From positions 186,001 to 250,000 of the forward strand of contig NZ_CP024902.1 of assembly GCF_003330765.1 (NCBI RefSeq): a stretch of DNA of 64,000 nucleotides. The letters run 5' to 3'. Both the position numbers and the translations under genes were made by a program. Source of the DNA: Burkholderia pyrrocinia (lineage in GTDB: Bacteria > Pseudomonadota > Gammaproteobacteria > Burkholderiales > Burkholderiaceae). Under the pieces are notes generated by a model that searched no databases, was not told the origin of the DNA, and saw nothing but the letters and a program-made list of their open reading frames with translations. Numbering within the stretch: the first letter of the stretch is position 1; every line of letters starts with the position of its first letter. Shown piece after piece: positions 7,969 through 16,905 of this stretch.

Positions 7969-9768
7969 ATGACAGATCTCACGATGCCCGACTCCCCCGT
8001 CGCCACGATCGACGCGGCGCTGGCGCTCCATCAGGCCGATCGGCTCGAAGAGGCCGAGACGCTGTACCGGCGGATCCTCGACGCCGAGCCGCGGCACGCG
8101 GATGCGCTGCACCTGCTCGGCCTGATCGGTCATCAATACGGGCGCTATCACGAGGCGTCCGAGCTGATCATGGCGGCGATCGAGATCCGGCCCGACGCGA
8201 TCTACTACTACAACCTCGGCAACGTGATGCAGGCGCACAACCGCCCGGCCGCGGCCGCCGAGTGCTTCCGTCTCGCGACCGAGCTGCGGCCCGGCTACGT
8301 CGATGCGTACAACAACCTCGGCAACGCGCAGCGGCTCGCGGGCAACGCGCGCGCGGCCGTCGACGCGTTCTGCCAGGCGATCGCGCTGCAGCCCGACCAC
8401 GGGCAGGCGTACAACAATCTCGGCAACGCGCTGCTCGACCTGAACGAGATTCCGGCCGCGCTCGAGGCGTACCAGCACGCGGTCGCGCTGCGGCCCGAGT
8501 TGCCCGAGCCGCGCAGCAACCTGCTGTTCGCGTATCACTACAGCGATGCGTTCGACCCGCGCGCGTATCTCGACGAAGCGGCCCGTTTCGACGCGCTCGT
8601 CAGCGCTCGCGCGCAGCCGTGGTCGACGTGGCTCGTCGACCTGACCGCGCGCATCGGCCGGCCGCTGCGCGTGGGCATCGTGTCGGGCGACCTGAAGTCG
8701 CACCCGGTCGGTTACTTCATCGAAGGGATGCTCGCGCACCTGAAGCGTGAGCGCATCGAATTGCATGCATATCCGACGCGCGACGTCGAGGACGACATCA
8801 CCGTGCGGCTCAAGCCGCGTTTCGCGTCGTGGACCTGTCTCGCGGGCATCGGCGACGAAGCCGCCGCTGCGCGGATCCGCGACGACCGCATCGACGTGCT
8901 GATCGACGCGTCGGGGCACACGATCCACAACCGCCTGCCGCTGTTCGCGTGGAAGCCAGCGCCGCTGCAGGTGAGCTGGCCCGGCTATTTCGCGAGCACC
9001 GGCATGCGCGCGATCGACTACGTGCTCGGCGACCGCTACGTGATGCCGGCCGACGAGGCCGCGCATTTCGTCGAACGCGTATGGCACCTGCCCGACAGCT
9101 ATCTCTGCTTCACGCCGCCCGCCGTCGAGCTCGACGCTGGGCCGCTGCCGATGCTCGCGAACGGCTATCCGACCTTCGGCTATTTCGGCAAGCTCGCGAA
9201 GATCACCGATCACGTGATCGGGGTATGGGCGCGCGTGCTGCGCGACGTGCCGCACGCGAAGCTGTTCGTGAAGGCGCCGCATCTCGACGACGCGCGCGAG
9301 CAGGAAGCGCTCGCGGCCCGCTTCGCGGCGCACGGCATCGACGCGGCGCGCCTGCTGTTCGAAGGCCGCTCGCCGCGCGGCGAGTACCTGGCCGCCTACC
9401 GGCGCGTCGACCTGATGCTGAGCCCGTTCCCGTACCCCGGCGGCACGACCACGGCGGAAGCGCTGTGGATGGGCGTGCCGGTGCTCGGTCGCCGCGGCGC
9501 GCGCTTCCTGTCGCACATCGGCGAAAGCCTGTTGCACGCGGCGCGCCTGCCGGAATGGATCGCGGACGACGATGACGACGCATACGTTGCGAAGGCCGTC
9601 GCGTTCGCGCGCAATCCGGCCGAGCTGGCGGTGCTGCGCACGACGCTGCGCGCGCAGGTGCTCGCCGCGCCGCTGTGCGACGCGCCCCGCTTCGCGCGCC
9701 ATTTCGAGGACGCGCTGCACGCGATGTGGGCCCGCCACGTCGAGGCCGCGCCGGGAGCCACATCGTGA
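7969..9768 (+). CDS. TPR-GT41 glycosyltransferase 1 (O-GlcNAc-transferase-like)
   Basis: A 599-residue protein with about five TPR repeats (residues 1 to about 185, each with a Y-NLGN-like turn such as [12 protein letters not shown]) and a C-terminal GT41 catalytic region (about 215-599). Catalytic-domain landmarks are [56 protein letters not shown], and the nucleotide-binding loop [21 protein letters not shown]41 enzymes add a sugar from a nucleotide donor to Ser/Thr of proteins. It has the shortest TPR arm of the four paralogues here. Start: ATG 7969 ([10 protein letters not shown]); ATG 7984 is an alternative and neither has a strong ribosome site. Its stop overlaps the GTG of the next gene. 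The target is probably flagellin or another flagellar protein. Confidence 0.85.
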   Translation: MTDLTMPDSPVATIDAALALHQADRLEEAETLYRRILDAEPRHADALHLLGLIGHQYGRYHEASELIMAAIEIRPDAIYYYNLGNVMQAHNRPAAAAECFRLATELRPGYVDAYNNLGNAQRLAGNARAAVDAFCQAIALQPDHGQAYNNLGNALLDLNEIPAALEAYQHAVALRPELPEPRSNLLFAYHYSDAFDPRAYLDEAARFDALVSARAQPWSTWLVDLTARIGRPLRVGIVSGDLKSHPVGYFIEGMLAHLKRERIELHAYPTRDVEDDITVRLKPRFASWTCLAGIGDEAAAARIRDDRIDVLIDASGHTIHNRLPLFAWKPAPLQVSWPGYFASTGMRAIDYVLGDRYVMPADEAAHFVERVWHLPDSYLCFTPPAVELDAGPLPMLANGYPTFGYFGKLAKITDHVIGVWARVLRDVPHAKLFVKAPHLDDAREQEALAARFAAHGIDAARLLFEGRSPRGEYLAAYRRVDLMLSPFPYPGGTTTAEALWMGVPVLGRRGARFLSHIGESLLHAARLPEWIADDDDDAYVAKAVAFARNPAELAVLRTTLRAQVLAAPLCDAPRFARHFEDALHAMWARHVEAAPGATS

Positions 9769-10706
9769 ACGGCAAGTCCGTGCTCATCACCGGCGGCGCG
9801 GGCTTTCTCGGCTCGCACCTGTGCGAGCGCCTGGTCGGCGCCGGCTACGACGTGATGTGCGTCGACAACTTCTACACCGGCAGCAAGCACAACATCGCGC
9901 ACCTGATGGGGCGCATCAATTTCGAACTGATTCGTCACGACGTGTGGCTGCCGCTCTACGTCGAAGCCGACCGCGTGTTCAACATGGCGTGCCCGGCGAG
10001 TCCGGTGCACTACCAGAGCGATCCCGTGTCGACGGTGAAGACGGCCGTGCTCGGCGCGATCAACATGCTCGGCCTCGCGAAGCGCTGCGGCGCGCGCATC
10101 CTGCAGGCGTCGACGAGCGAGGTGTACGGCGACGCGCAGCAGCATCCGCAGCAGGAAAGCTACTGGGGCAACGTCAATCCGAACGGGCCGCGCGCGTGCT
10201 ATGACGAAGGCAAGCGCTGCGCCGAAACGCTGTTCTTCGACTATCACCGGCAGCACGGCGTCGACATTCGCGTCGTGCGGATCTTCAACACCTACGGCCC
10301 GCGCATGCGCGCCGACGACGGGCGCGTCGTGTCGAACTTCATCATGCAGGCGTTGCGCGGCGAGCCGATCACGCTGTACGGCGACGGCAGCCAGACGCGC
10401 TCGTTCTGCTACGTCGACGATCTCGTCGAAGGCCTGCTGCGGATGATGGACCAGGACGACGACACCGGCCCGATGAACCTCGGCAACCCGAGCGAGATCA
10501 CGATCCGCGAGCTGGCCGAATGCGTGCTGCGGCTCACGGGCTCGAAAAGCCGCATCGAATATCGCCCGCTGCCGGCCGACGATCCGCTGCAGCGCCGCCC
10601 CGACATCGGCCGCGCGCGCCAGCGCCTCGACTGGCAGCCCGGCATCGCGCTCGAGGACGGCCTGAAGGAAACGATCGCCTATTTCCGCAAACAGGTGAAT
10701 GCATGA
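9765..10706 (+). CDS. UDP-glucuronate decarboxylase (UDP-xylose synthase-like)
   Basis: A 313-residue short-chain dehydrogenase of the extended NDP-sugar epimerase group. The NAD site is [13 protein letters not shown]. The decarboxylase signatures are ASTSEVYGD (Thr-Ser-Glu), the Tyr-x3-Lys pair in [17 protein letters not shown], and [14 protein letters not shown] near the end; together they match UXS (UDP-GlcA to UDP-xylose) rather than GalE or RmlB. Start: GTG 9765, which overlaps the previous stop (GTGA) and follows GGGAG; the upstream frame extension is shadow. It would provide UDP-xylose or a related pentose donor. That this gene sits inside a run of GT41 transferases suggests its product is their donor, or a precursor of it. 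Confidence 0.85.
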   Translation: MNGKSVLITGGAGFLGSHLCERLVGAGYDVMCVDNFYTGSKHNIAHLMGRINFELIRHDVWLPLYVEADRVFNMACPASPVHYQSDPVSTVKTAVLGAINMLGLAKRCGARILQASTSEVYGDAQQHPQQESYWGNVNPNGPRACYDEGKRCAETLFFDYHRQHGVDIRVVRIFNTYGPRMRADDGRVVSNFIMQALRGEPITLYGDGSQTRSFCYVDDLVEGLLRMMDQDDDTGPMNLGNPSEITIRELAECVLRLTGSKSRIEYRPLPADDPLQRRPDIGRARQRLDWQPGIALEDGLKETIAYFRKQVNA

Positions 10707-11908
10707 GCCCTGATCTGATCGACGCCGCTTGCCCCGTCTGCGCGCACACCGTTGCCGCGCCGTTCTTCCCGGCCGGCGAGCGCACGCTCGCGACGCTCGC
10801 GTGGCCGACGTCCGCCGAAGCGGCGCGCCGGCTTCCGCGCCATTCGCTCGACTTCGTCCAGTGCCCGCAGTGCTCGCACGTGTGGAACCACCGGTTCAGC
10901 TACGACGCGATTCCGTACCAGAGCAACCCGAACCGGATGTTCAACAGCGGCGGGATCTGGAAAGGCCATCTCGCGGCCACCCGCGACCTGTTGCTCGGCG
11001 CGCTGCGGCCCGAACCGACGGTCGTCGAGATCGGTTGCGGCGAAGGGCATTTCGTGCGCGGGCTCGCGCAGGCGAGCCGCGGCGGCCGTTTCGCCGGCTT
11101 CGATCCGAACGCGAGCGCGGGCACCGGCCACGGCATCGAGTTTCATGCGCGGCTGTTCGAGCCGCTCGCCGACATGCCGACCTTCCGGCCCGATGCGATC
11201 GTCATCCGCCACGTGCTCGAGCACCTGACCGAACCAGCGAAGCTCGTCGAGCAGCTTGCCTGGGGCGCCGCGCGCCAGCCGAACGCGTGCTGGCTGTTCG
11301 CTGAAGTGCCGTGCATCGACCGCGTGTTCGAGACCGAGCGCCTTGCCGATTTCTTCTACGAGCACGTGTCGCAGTTCACGACGGAGTCGTTCCGCACGCT
11401 GATGGCGCGTGCGGGCGAGGTCGTCACGCTCGCGCACGGCTACGACGGCGAAGTCGTCTATGCGCTGGTGCGGCTCGGCGTGCCGGCGCAAGCGCGTGCA
11501 CGCGCCGACGCGTCGACGCGGTTCGCGGCCCGGACGGTCGAGCACCGCGCGGCGATCGCCGGGCAGCTCGCGGCGCTGGCTGAATCGGGTCGGCGCGTCG
11601 CGATCTGGGGCGGCACCGGCAAGGCCGCCGCGTTCATCCATCACTTCGATGCCGACGCCGCGCGTTTTCCGCTCGTCGTCGATTCGGACCCCGACAAGGT
11701 CGGCAGCTACGTGCCGGGCACGGGCCAGAAGATCGAATTCCGCGACGCGCTGAAGGGAGCGCCGGCCGACGTGATCATCATTCCGACGCAGTGGCGCGCG
11801 CGCGACATCGTCGCCGAGATGTCGCGCGAAGGGATCGCGGCCGCGGCCGTGATGATCGAGCACGAAGGCCGGCTGATCGACTTCGGGCGCGAACCGCATC
11901 CGTATTGA
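10703..11908 (+). CDS. Sugar C-methyltransferase-like protein with N-terminal zinc site
   Basis: A 401-residue protein with three parts. The N-terminal zinc-binding region has CPVC and CPQC pairs. The SAM-binding domain has [14 protein letters not shown] and an IRHVLEHL segment. The C-terminal domain has the nucleotide-binding-like [17 protein letters not shown] and [17 protein letters not shown]. This arrangement is that of NovU/TylC3-like C-methyltransferases, which act on dTDP-4-keto-6-deoxy sugars. ATG 10703 overlaps the stop of the decarboxylase gene (ATGA). In this operon it may branch or methylate the nucleotide sugar before transfer. The exact substrate is unknown. Confidence 0.8.
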   Translation: MSPDLIDAACPVCAHTVAAPFFPAGERTLATLAWPTSAEAARRLPRHSLDFVQCPQCSHVWNHRFSYDAIPYQSNPNRMFNSGGIWKGHLAATRDLLLGALRPEPTVVEIGCGEGHFVRGLAQASRGGRFAGFDPNASAGTGHGIEFHARLFEPLADMPTFRPDAIVIRHVLEHLTEPAKLVEQLAWGAARQPNACWLFAEVPCIDRVFETERLADFFYEHVSQFTTESFRTLMARAGEVVTLAHGYDGEVVYALVRLGVPAQARARADASTRFAARTVEHRAAIAGQLAALAESGRRVAIWGGTGKAAAFIHHFDADAARFPLVVDSDPDKVGSYVPGTGQKIEFRDALKGAPADVIIIPTQWRARDIVAEMSREGIAAAAVMIEHEGRLIDFGREPHPY

Positions 11909-11920
11909 GCGGCGCGCGCG

Positions 11921-14422
11921 ATGGAGCCGATTGAACTGCAGTTGCGGGCGGCGCTCGCGCATCACGAGGCTGGCCGACTCGCGGAAGCGAAAGCGTTGTA
12001 CGACGCGATTCTTCACGCGCAGCCGGGCCAGCCGGACGCGATGCACTTCCTCGGGCTGCTGGCGTGCCAGCTCAAGCAGTACGACGCGGGCCTCGCGTTG
12101 ATGGAGCGCTCGCTCGCGGCGCGGCCCGATGCGTCGTACTTCAACAATCTGGGCAACATGCTGCGCGAATGCGGGCGGCTCGACGACGCGATCGCGCACT
12201 ACCGCCGCGCGGTGGCGATGCGGCCCGACTATCCGGAAGCGCACAACAACCTGGGCAATGCGCTGCGCGACGCGCGCGACCCGGCCGAGGCGATGGCGAG
12301 TTGTTCGCGCGCGATCGAGCTGCGCCCCGGCTATGCGGAGGCATACAACAATCTCGGCAACGTGCTGCAGGATCTCGGTGAACTCGATGCGGCCGCGGCA
12401 AGCTACAGCAAGGCGATCGCATTCCATCCCGCGTATGCGGAAGCGAACAGCAACCTCGGCAACGTGCTGCGCGCACAGGAAAAGCACGCGGATGCAATCG
12501 CGCACTACCGTCGCGCGCTCGAGCTGATCCCGGCGCTGCCCGCCGCGCGCCACGGTCTTGGCCTGTCGCTGTGGGCGCTCGGCGAACTCGACGAAGCCGC
12601 GCACGTGCTGCGTGCGGCCGCGGCCGAATCCGGCGACGCGAGCCTGCACAACAACCTGGCCGGCGTCCTGCGCGACGCAGGCGACCTCGAAGGCGCCGCG
12701 TCGCAGTATGCGCGCGCGATCGCGCTCGATCCGTCGATGGCCGTCGCGCATGCGAACCTGAGCGGCGTGCGCCGCCGTCAGGCGCGTTACGCGGAAGCGC
12801 TCGCGCATGCGCGGGATGCGATCCGCATCGCACCCGGTCTCGCCGACGCGCACAACCACGCGGGCAACGCGCATCACGGGCTGGGCGATCTCGACGCGGC
12901 GCAAGCGTGCTATCGCACCGCGCTCGCGCTGAACCCGGTCGACGCCGGCGCAGCCCACAACCTGTCGGTCGTGCTGCTCAAGTGCGAGCGGCACGACGAC
13001 GCGCTCGCGTATTGCCGGCAGGCGCTGGCGGCCGGCCGCCCGAGCGCGGCGATGCACGTGAATCTCGGCGACATCCTGCGCGGCCAGGGCAACGTCGACG
13101 CCGCCGTGCCCGCATACCGCGATGCGCTCGCGCAGGTGCGCGACGACGCGGACGACGGCGCAGCCGAAGTACTCAGCCGCCTGCTGTTCGCGTCGGCCGC
13201 ATCGGCGAACGTGCCGCCCGACGATTACCTGAACGACGCGCGTCGCTACGGCCGGCATCTGGCGGCGCGTTCGATGCGCTATCCGCACGACGGGCGCGAC
13301 CGCGCGGCGCGCGCACGGAATCGTCCGTTGCGCGTTGGCTTCGTGTCGGGCGACCTGCGCCTGCACCCGGTCGGGATCTTTCTCGAAAGCGTGTTCGCGC
13401 ATCTCGACCGCACGCGCATCGCACCCCATGTCTATGCGACGACCGACGAAGAAGATGCGGTCACCGCACGGCTAAAACTGCATGCGGCCGTCTGGCGTTC
13501 GATCGCCGCGCTCGACCCGCAGGCGGCCGCGCGCACCATTTACGACGACGGCATCGACGTGCTCGTCGATCTCGCCGGCCATACGCAGGCGAGCGGGCTC
13601 GCCGCATTCGGCTGGAAGCCCGCGCCGGTGCAGGCGAGCTGGCTCGGCTTCTTCGCGTCGACCGGCTGCGATGCGATCGACTACTTCATTGGCGACGCGC
13701 ACACGCTGCCGGCCGGCGAGGCGCATCACTTCGTCGAGCGGCCGTGGCGGCTACCGGACAGCTACCTGTGCTTCACGCCACCGGCTGACGACGTCGCGGT
13801 CGGCCCGCTGCCGATGGCGGCGAACGGCCACGTGACGTTCGGCTGCTTCGGCAAGCTGGTGAAGCTCGGCGACGACGTCGTGCGCGTGTGGTCGCGCGTG
13901 CTGCATGCACTGCCGTCGTCCCGGCTGCTGCTGAAGGCGCGCGAGCTCGAATACGCGGCCGTGCGCGACGCGACCGCCGCGCGTTTCGTGCGGCACGGGA
14001 TCGATTCGAGCCGGCTCGCGTTCGAAGGCGCATCGCCGCGCGCGGAATACTTCGCCGCGTACAACCGGATCGACATCGCGCTGAGTCCGTTCCCGTACCC
14101 GGGGGGCACTACGACGGCCGAGGCGCTGTGGATGGGCGTGCCGGTGATCGGCATGAAGGGCGGGCGCTTCGTCACGCACATCTGCGAGAGCCTGCTGCAC
14201 GCGGCCGGCATGGAAGACTGGATCGCCGGCGACGAAGACGACTATGTCGCGAAGGCGGCCGCGGCCGCCGTGGACAGCACGCGACTGGCGGCGCTGCGCG
14301 CGGGCTTGCGGGCCCGGCTGCTCGCGTCGCCGCTGTGCGACGCGGCACGCTTCGCACACCATCTCGAAGACGCATTCCACGGCATGTGGGAACGCTATAC
14401 GGAAACGGCACACGCAACATGA
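11921..14422 (+). CDS. TPR-GT41 glycosyltransferase 2
   Basis: An 833-residue protein with a long TPR superhelix (residues 1 to about 425, around twelve repeats; turns such as YFNNLGNMLRECGRL and AYNNLGNVLQDLGEL) and a GT41 catalytic region (about 445-833). The region includes [63 protein letters not shown] and [18 protein letters not shown]. The start ATG 11921 lies 12 bases after the C-methyltransferase stop. Residues about 11-201 are encoded by a segment nearly identical in DNA to that of the next gene, whereas the rest has diverged. Its stop overlaps the next ATG. It probably acts on serine/threonine of a flagellar protein; acceptor and donor are unproven. Confidence 0.88.
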   Translation: MEPIELQLRAALAHHEAGRLAEAKALYDAILHAQPGQPDAMHFLGLLACQLKQYDAGLALMERSLAARPDASYFNNLGNMLRECGRLDDAIAHYRRAVAMRPDYPEAHNNLGNALRDARDPAEAMASCSRAIELRPGYAEAYNNLGNVLQDLGELDAAAASYSKAIAFHPAYAEANSNLGNVLRAQEKHADAIAHYRRALELIPALPAARHGLGLSLWALGELDEAAHVLRAAAAESGDASLHNNLAGVLRDAGDLEGAASQYARAIALDPSMAVAHANLSGVRRRQARYAEALAHARDAIRIAPGLADAHNHAGNAHHGLGDLDAAQACYRTALALNPVDAGAAHNLSVVLLKCERHDDALAYCRQALAAGRPSAAMHVNLGDILRGQGNVDAAVPAYRDALAQVRDDADDGAAEVLSRLLFASAASANVPPDDYLNDARRYGRHLAARSMRYPHDGRDRAARARNRPLRVGFVSGDLRLHPVGIFLESVFAHLDRTRIAPHVYATTDEEDAVTARLKLHAAVWRSIAALDPQAAARTIYDDGIDVLVDLAGHTQASGLAAFGWKPAPVQASWLGFFASTGCDAIDYFIGDAHTLPAGEAHHFVERPWRLPDSYLCFTPPADDVAVGPLPMAANGHVTFGCFGKLVKLGDDVVRVWSRVLHALPSSRLLLKARELEYAAVRDATAARFVRHGIDSSRLAFEGASPRAEYFAAYNRIDIALSPFPYPGGTTTAEALWMGVPVIGMKGGRFVTHICESLLHAAGMEDWIAGDEDDYVAKAAAAAVDSTRLAALRAGLRARLLASPLCDAARFAHHLEDAFHGMWERYTETAHAT
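11951..12522 (+). repeat. 572-bp duplicated TPR-coding segment, copy 1
   Basis: This stretch matches 14449-15020 at a constant offset of 2498 bases. Reading both copies base by base I find three differences (GCT/GCC, CGC/CGG and GAC/GAT), all silent, over 572 positions. Outside the segment the two genes diverge at once in both DNA and protein. Confidence 0.95.
14033..14226 (+). repeat. Near-identical catalytic-domain tract, copy 1
   Basis: About 194 bp coding the nucleotide-binding part of the GT41 domain (from SPRAEYFAAYNRID to GMEDWI). It matches 16507-16700 at an offset of 2474 bases with about seven differences. It is less similar than the N-terminal duplicated segment but well above the flanking sequence. 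Confidence 0.85.
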
Positions 14423-16905
14423 ACGACATCAACGACACCTTGCAACGCGCGCTCGCGCATCACGAGGCCGGCCGACTCGCGGAAGCGAAAGCGTTGTACG
14501 ACGCGATTCTTCACGCGCAGCCGGGCCAGCCGGACGCGATGCACTTCCTCGGGCTGCTGGCGTGCCAGCTCAAGCAGTACGACGCGGGCCTCGCGTTGAT
14601 GGAGCGCTCGCTCGCGGCGCGGCCCGATGCGTCGTACTTCAACAATCTGGGCAACATGCTGCGCGAATGCGGGCGGCTCGACGACGCGATCGCGCACTAC
14701 CGGCGCGCGGTGGCGATGCGGCCCGACTATCCGGAAGCGCACAACAACCTGGGCAATGCGCTGCGCGACGCGCGCGATCCGGCCGAGGCGATGGCGAGTT
14801 GTTCGCGCGCGATCGAGCTGCGCCCCGGCTATGCGGAGGCATACAACAATCTCGGCAACGTGCTGCAGGATCTCGGTGAACTCGATGCGGCCGCGGCAAG
14901 CTACAGCAAGGCGATCGCATTCCATCCCGCGTATGCGGAAGCGAACAGCAACCTCGGCAACGTGCTGCGCGCACAGGAAAAGCACGCGGATGCAATCGCG
15001 CACTACCGTCGCGCGCTCGAACTGAATCCCGCACTGCGCGTCGCGCATCGCGGGCTGGGTGCCGCGTTGCGGGCGACCGGCGATTTCGACGGTGCGCTCG
15101 CGCATGTGCGTGCCGGACTCGAGCCGGACGATGCCGACGCGCACTGCTCGCTCGGCATCTCGTTGCGCAGCATCAACGACTTCGACGGCGCCGCGCAGTT
15201 GTTCCAGCGCGCGTGCGAGATCGACCCGGGCTATGCGCCGGCCTGGAGCCGGCTCGGCGAGTTGCGCTGCCAGCAGGGCGAATACGAGGAGTCGGTACGC
15301 CTGTGCCGGCACGCGATCGAACTGGCCCCCGAACTGGCGGACGCATACAATTTTCTCGGTCTCGCATATCACAACCTCGACCGGATGGCGGCTGCGGAGC
15401 TCAGCCATCGCCACGCGATCGACCTGAACCCGGACGATGCGGACGCGCACCACAACCTTGCGGCCGCGCTGTTTCGCCTCGACAAGTTCGACGAGGCGAT
15501 GGAGGAATACCGGGTCGCGCAGGAACTCGGCATCGATCCGGTGAAGATCCAGTTGACGCTCGGCGACATCCGCTGGGCAAAGCGCGATTTCGCGGGCGCC
15601 GTCGCGGCGTTTCGCGAAGCCATCGAGCACGATCCGCATCGTGCGTACGCGCGCCTGCTATTCAACATGTCGAGCTCGCCGGCGTTCGCGCCGCGGGACT
15701 GGGTGGTCGAAGCGCATCGCTACGGCGACTACCTGGCGCGCGGCGTGCGCCCGTTCGATCACGATCGCGCGCAGCGTGCGCGGCACGCGCACGGCCGCCC
15801 GCTGCGGGTCGGCTTCGTGTCGGGCGACCTGCGCCAGCATCCGGTCGGCATCTTCCTCGAAAGCGTGCTCGCGCATCTCGACCGCACGCGCATCGAGCCG
15901 CACGCATACGTGACCTTCGTGGTCGAGGACGAAGTGACCGCACGGCTGAAGTCGGGCTTCGCGAGCTGGAAGAAGCTGACCTGCATGAACCGCGAGCAGG
16001 CAGCACAGATGATTCGCCACGACGGCATCGACGTGCTCGTCGACCTGGCCGGCCACACGAACTGGAGCGGGCTGCCGATCTTCGCGCACCGGCCCGCACC
16101 GGTGCAGGCGAGCTGGCTCGGCTTTTTCGCGACGACGGGCTGCCGTGCGATCGACTATTTTGTCGGCGATGCACACACGCTGCCGGCCGACGAGGCCGAT
16201 CACTTCGTCGAAACGCCGTGGCGGCTGCCGGACAGCTACCTGTGCTTCACGCCGCCGGCCTACGACGTTCCGGTCGGCCCGCTGCCGATGGACACGAACG
16301 GCGGCGTGACGTTCGGCTGCTTCGGCAAGCTCACGAAGATCAGCGACGACGTCGTCGCGTTGTGGTCGCGGCTGCTGCACGCGCTGCCCGATGCACGCCT
16401 GCTGCTGAAGGCGCACGAGCTCGGCGCGGGCGACCTGAACCAGGCGACGCGCGCGCGCTTCGCACGGCACGGCATCGGTGCAGAGCGGCTGATCCTCGAA
16501 GCCGGTTCGCCGCGCGCGGAATACTTCGCCGCGTACAACCGAATCGACATCGCGCTGAGTCCGTTCCCGTACCCGGGCGGCACGACGACGGCCGAGGCGC
16601 TGTGGATGGGCGTGCCGGTGATCGGCATGAAGGGCGGGCGCTTTGTCACGCACATCTGCGAGAGCCTGCTGCACGCGGCCGGGATGGGCGACTGGATCGC
16701 ATCGGACGAAGCCGCGTATCTCGCCAAGGGCATCGCGTTCGCACGCGATCGCGACGGGCTGGCCGCGTTGCGCGTGACGTTGCGCGAACGCACGCTGGCG
16801 TCGCCGCTGTGCGATGCCGCGCGGTTCGCACGCAATCTCGAGGACGCGTTTCACGGGATGTGGGCGCGCTACGCGGGCGGAGCGACGTCGGAGTCGCGCG
16901 CATGA
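14419..16905 (+). CDS. TPR-GT41 glycosyltransferase 3
   Basis: An 828-residue paralogue of the previous gene, with TPR repeats over about residues 1-430 and a GT41 domain over about 440-828. Landmarks are [71 protein letters not shown] and [18 protein letters not shown]. The first ten residues are distinct (MNDINDTLQR); the next 191 are identical in protein to gene 2; after that the TPR units differ. ATG 14419 overlaps the previous stop (ATGA), and the upstream open frame is shadow. The two genes may modify different acceptors or sites through their divergent inner TPR units and catalytic halves. Confidence 0.88.
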   Translation: MNDINDTLQRALAHHEAGRLAEAKALYDAILHAQPGQPDAMHFLGLLACQLKQYDAGLALMERSLAARPDASYFNNLGNMLRECGRLDDAIAHYRRAVAMRPDYPEAHNNLGNALRDARDPAEAMASCSRAIELRPGYAEAYNNLGNVLQDLGELDAAAASYSKAIAFHPAYAEANSNLGNVLRAQEKHADAIAHYRRALELNPALRVAHRGLGAALRATGDFDGALAHVRAGLEPDDADAHCSLGISLRSINDFDGAAQLFQRACEIDPGYAPAWSRLGELRCQQGEYEESVRLCRHAIELAPELADAYNFLGLAYHNLDRMAAAELSHRHAIDLNPDDADAHHNLAAALFRLDKFDEAMEEYRVAQELGIDPVKIQLTLGDIRWAKRDFAGAVAAFREAIEHDPHRAYARLLFNMSSSPAFAPRDWVVEAHRYGDYLARGVRPFDHDRAQRARHAHGRPLRVGFVSGDLRQHPVGIFLESVLAHLDRTRIEPHAYVTFVVEDEVTARLKSGFASWKKLTCMNREQAAQMIRHDGIDVLVDLAGHTNWSGLPIFAHRPAPVQASWLGFFATTGCRAIDYFVGDAHTLPADEADHFVETPWRLPDSYLCFTPPAYDVPVGPLPMDTNGGVTFGCFGKLTKISDDVVALWSRLLHALPDARLLLKAHELGAGDLNQATRARFARHGIGAERLILEAGSPRAEYFAAYNRIDIALSPFPYPGGTTTAEALWMGVPVIGMKGGRFVTHICESLLHAAGMGDWIASDEAAYLAKGIAFARDRDGLAALRVTLRERTLASPLCDAARFARNLEDAFHGMWARYAGGATSESRA
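14449..15020 (+). repeat. 572-bp duplicated TPR-coding segment, copy 2
   Basis: Second copy of the 11951-12522 segment, with three silent differences. It begins ten codons into the gene and ends at the leucine-glutamate codons of a TPR unit. It lies in frame at the same place in both genes, which suggests gene conversion or duplication followed by divergence outside the tract. Confidence 0.95.
16507..16700 (+). repeat. Near-identical catalytic-domain tract, copy 2
   Basis: Partner of 14033-14226, about 96% identical by eye. The differences cluster at codon third positions, except for a Glu/Gly change near GMEDWI/GMGDWI. Confidence 0.85.

Noticed and set aside
12121..15450. Regularly repeated 102-base units looking like a tandem or CRISPR-like array
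   Set aside because: They are in-frame 34-residue TPR repeats of GT41 proteins, without identical direct repeats or spacers.
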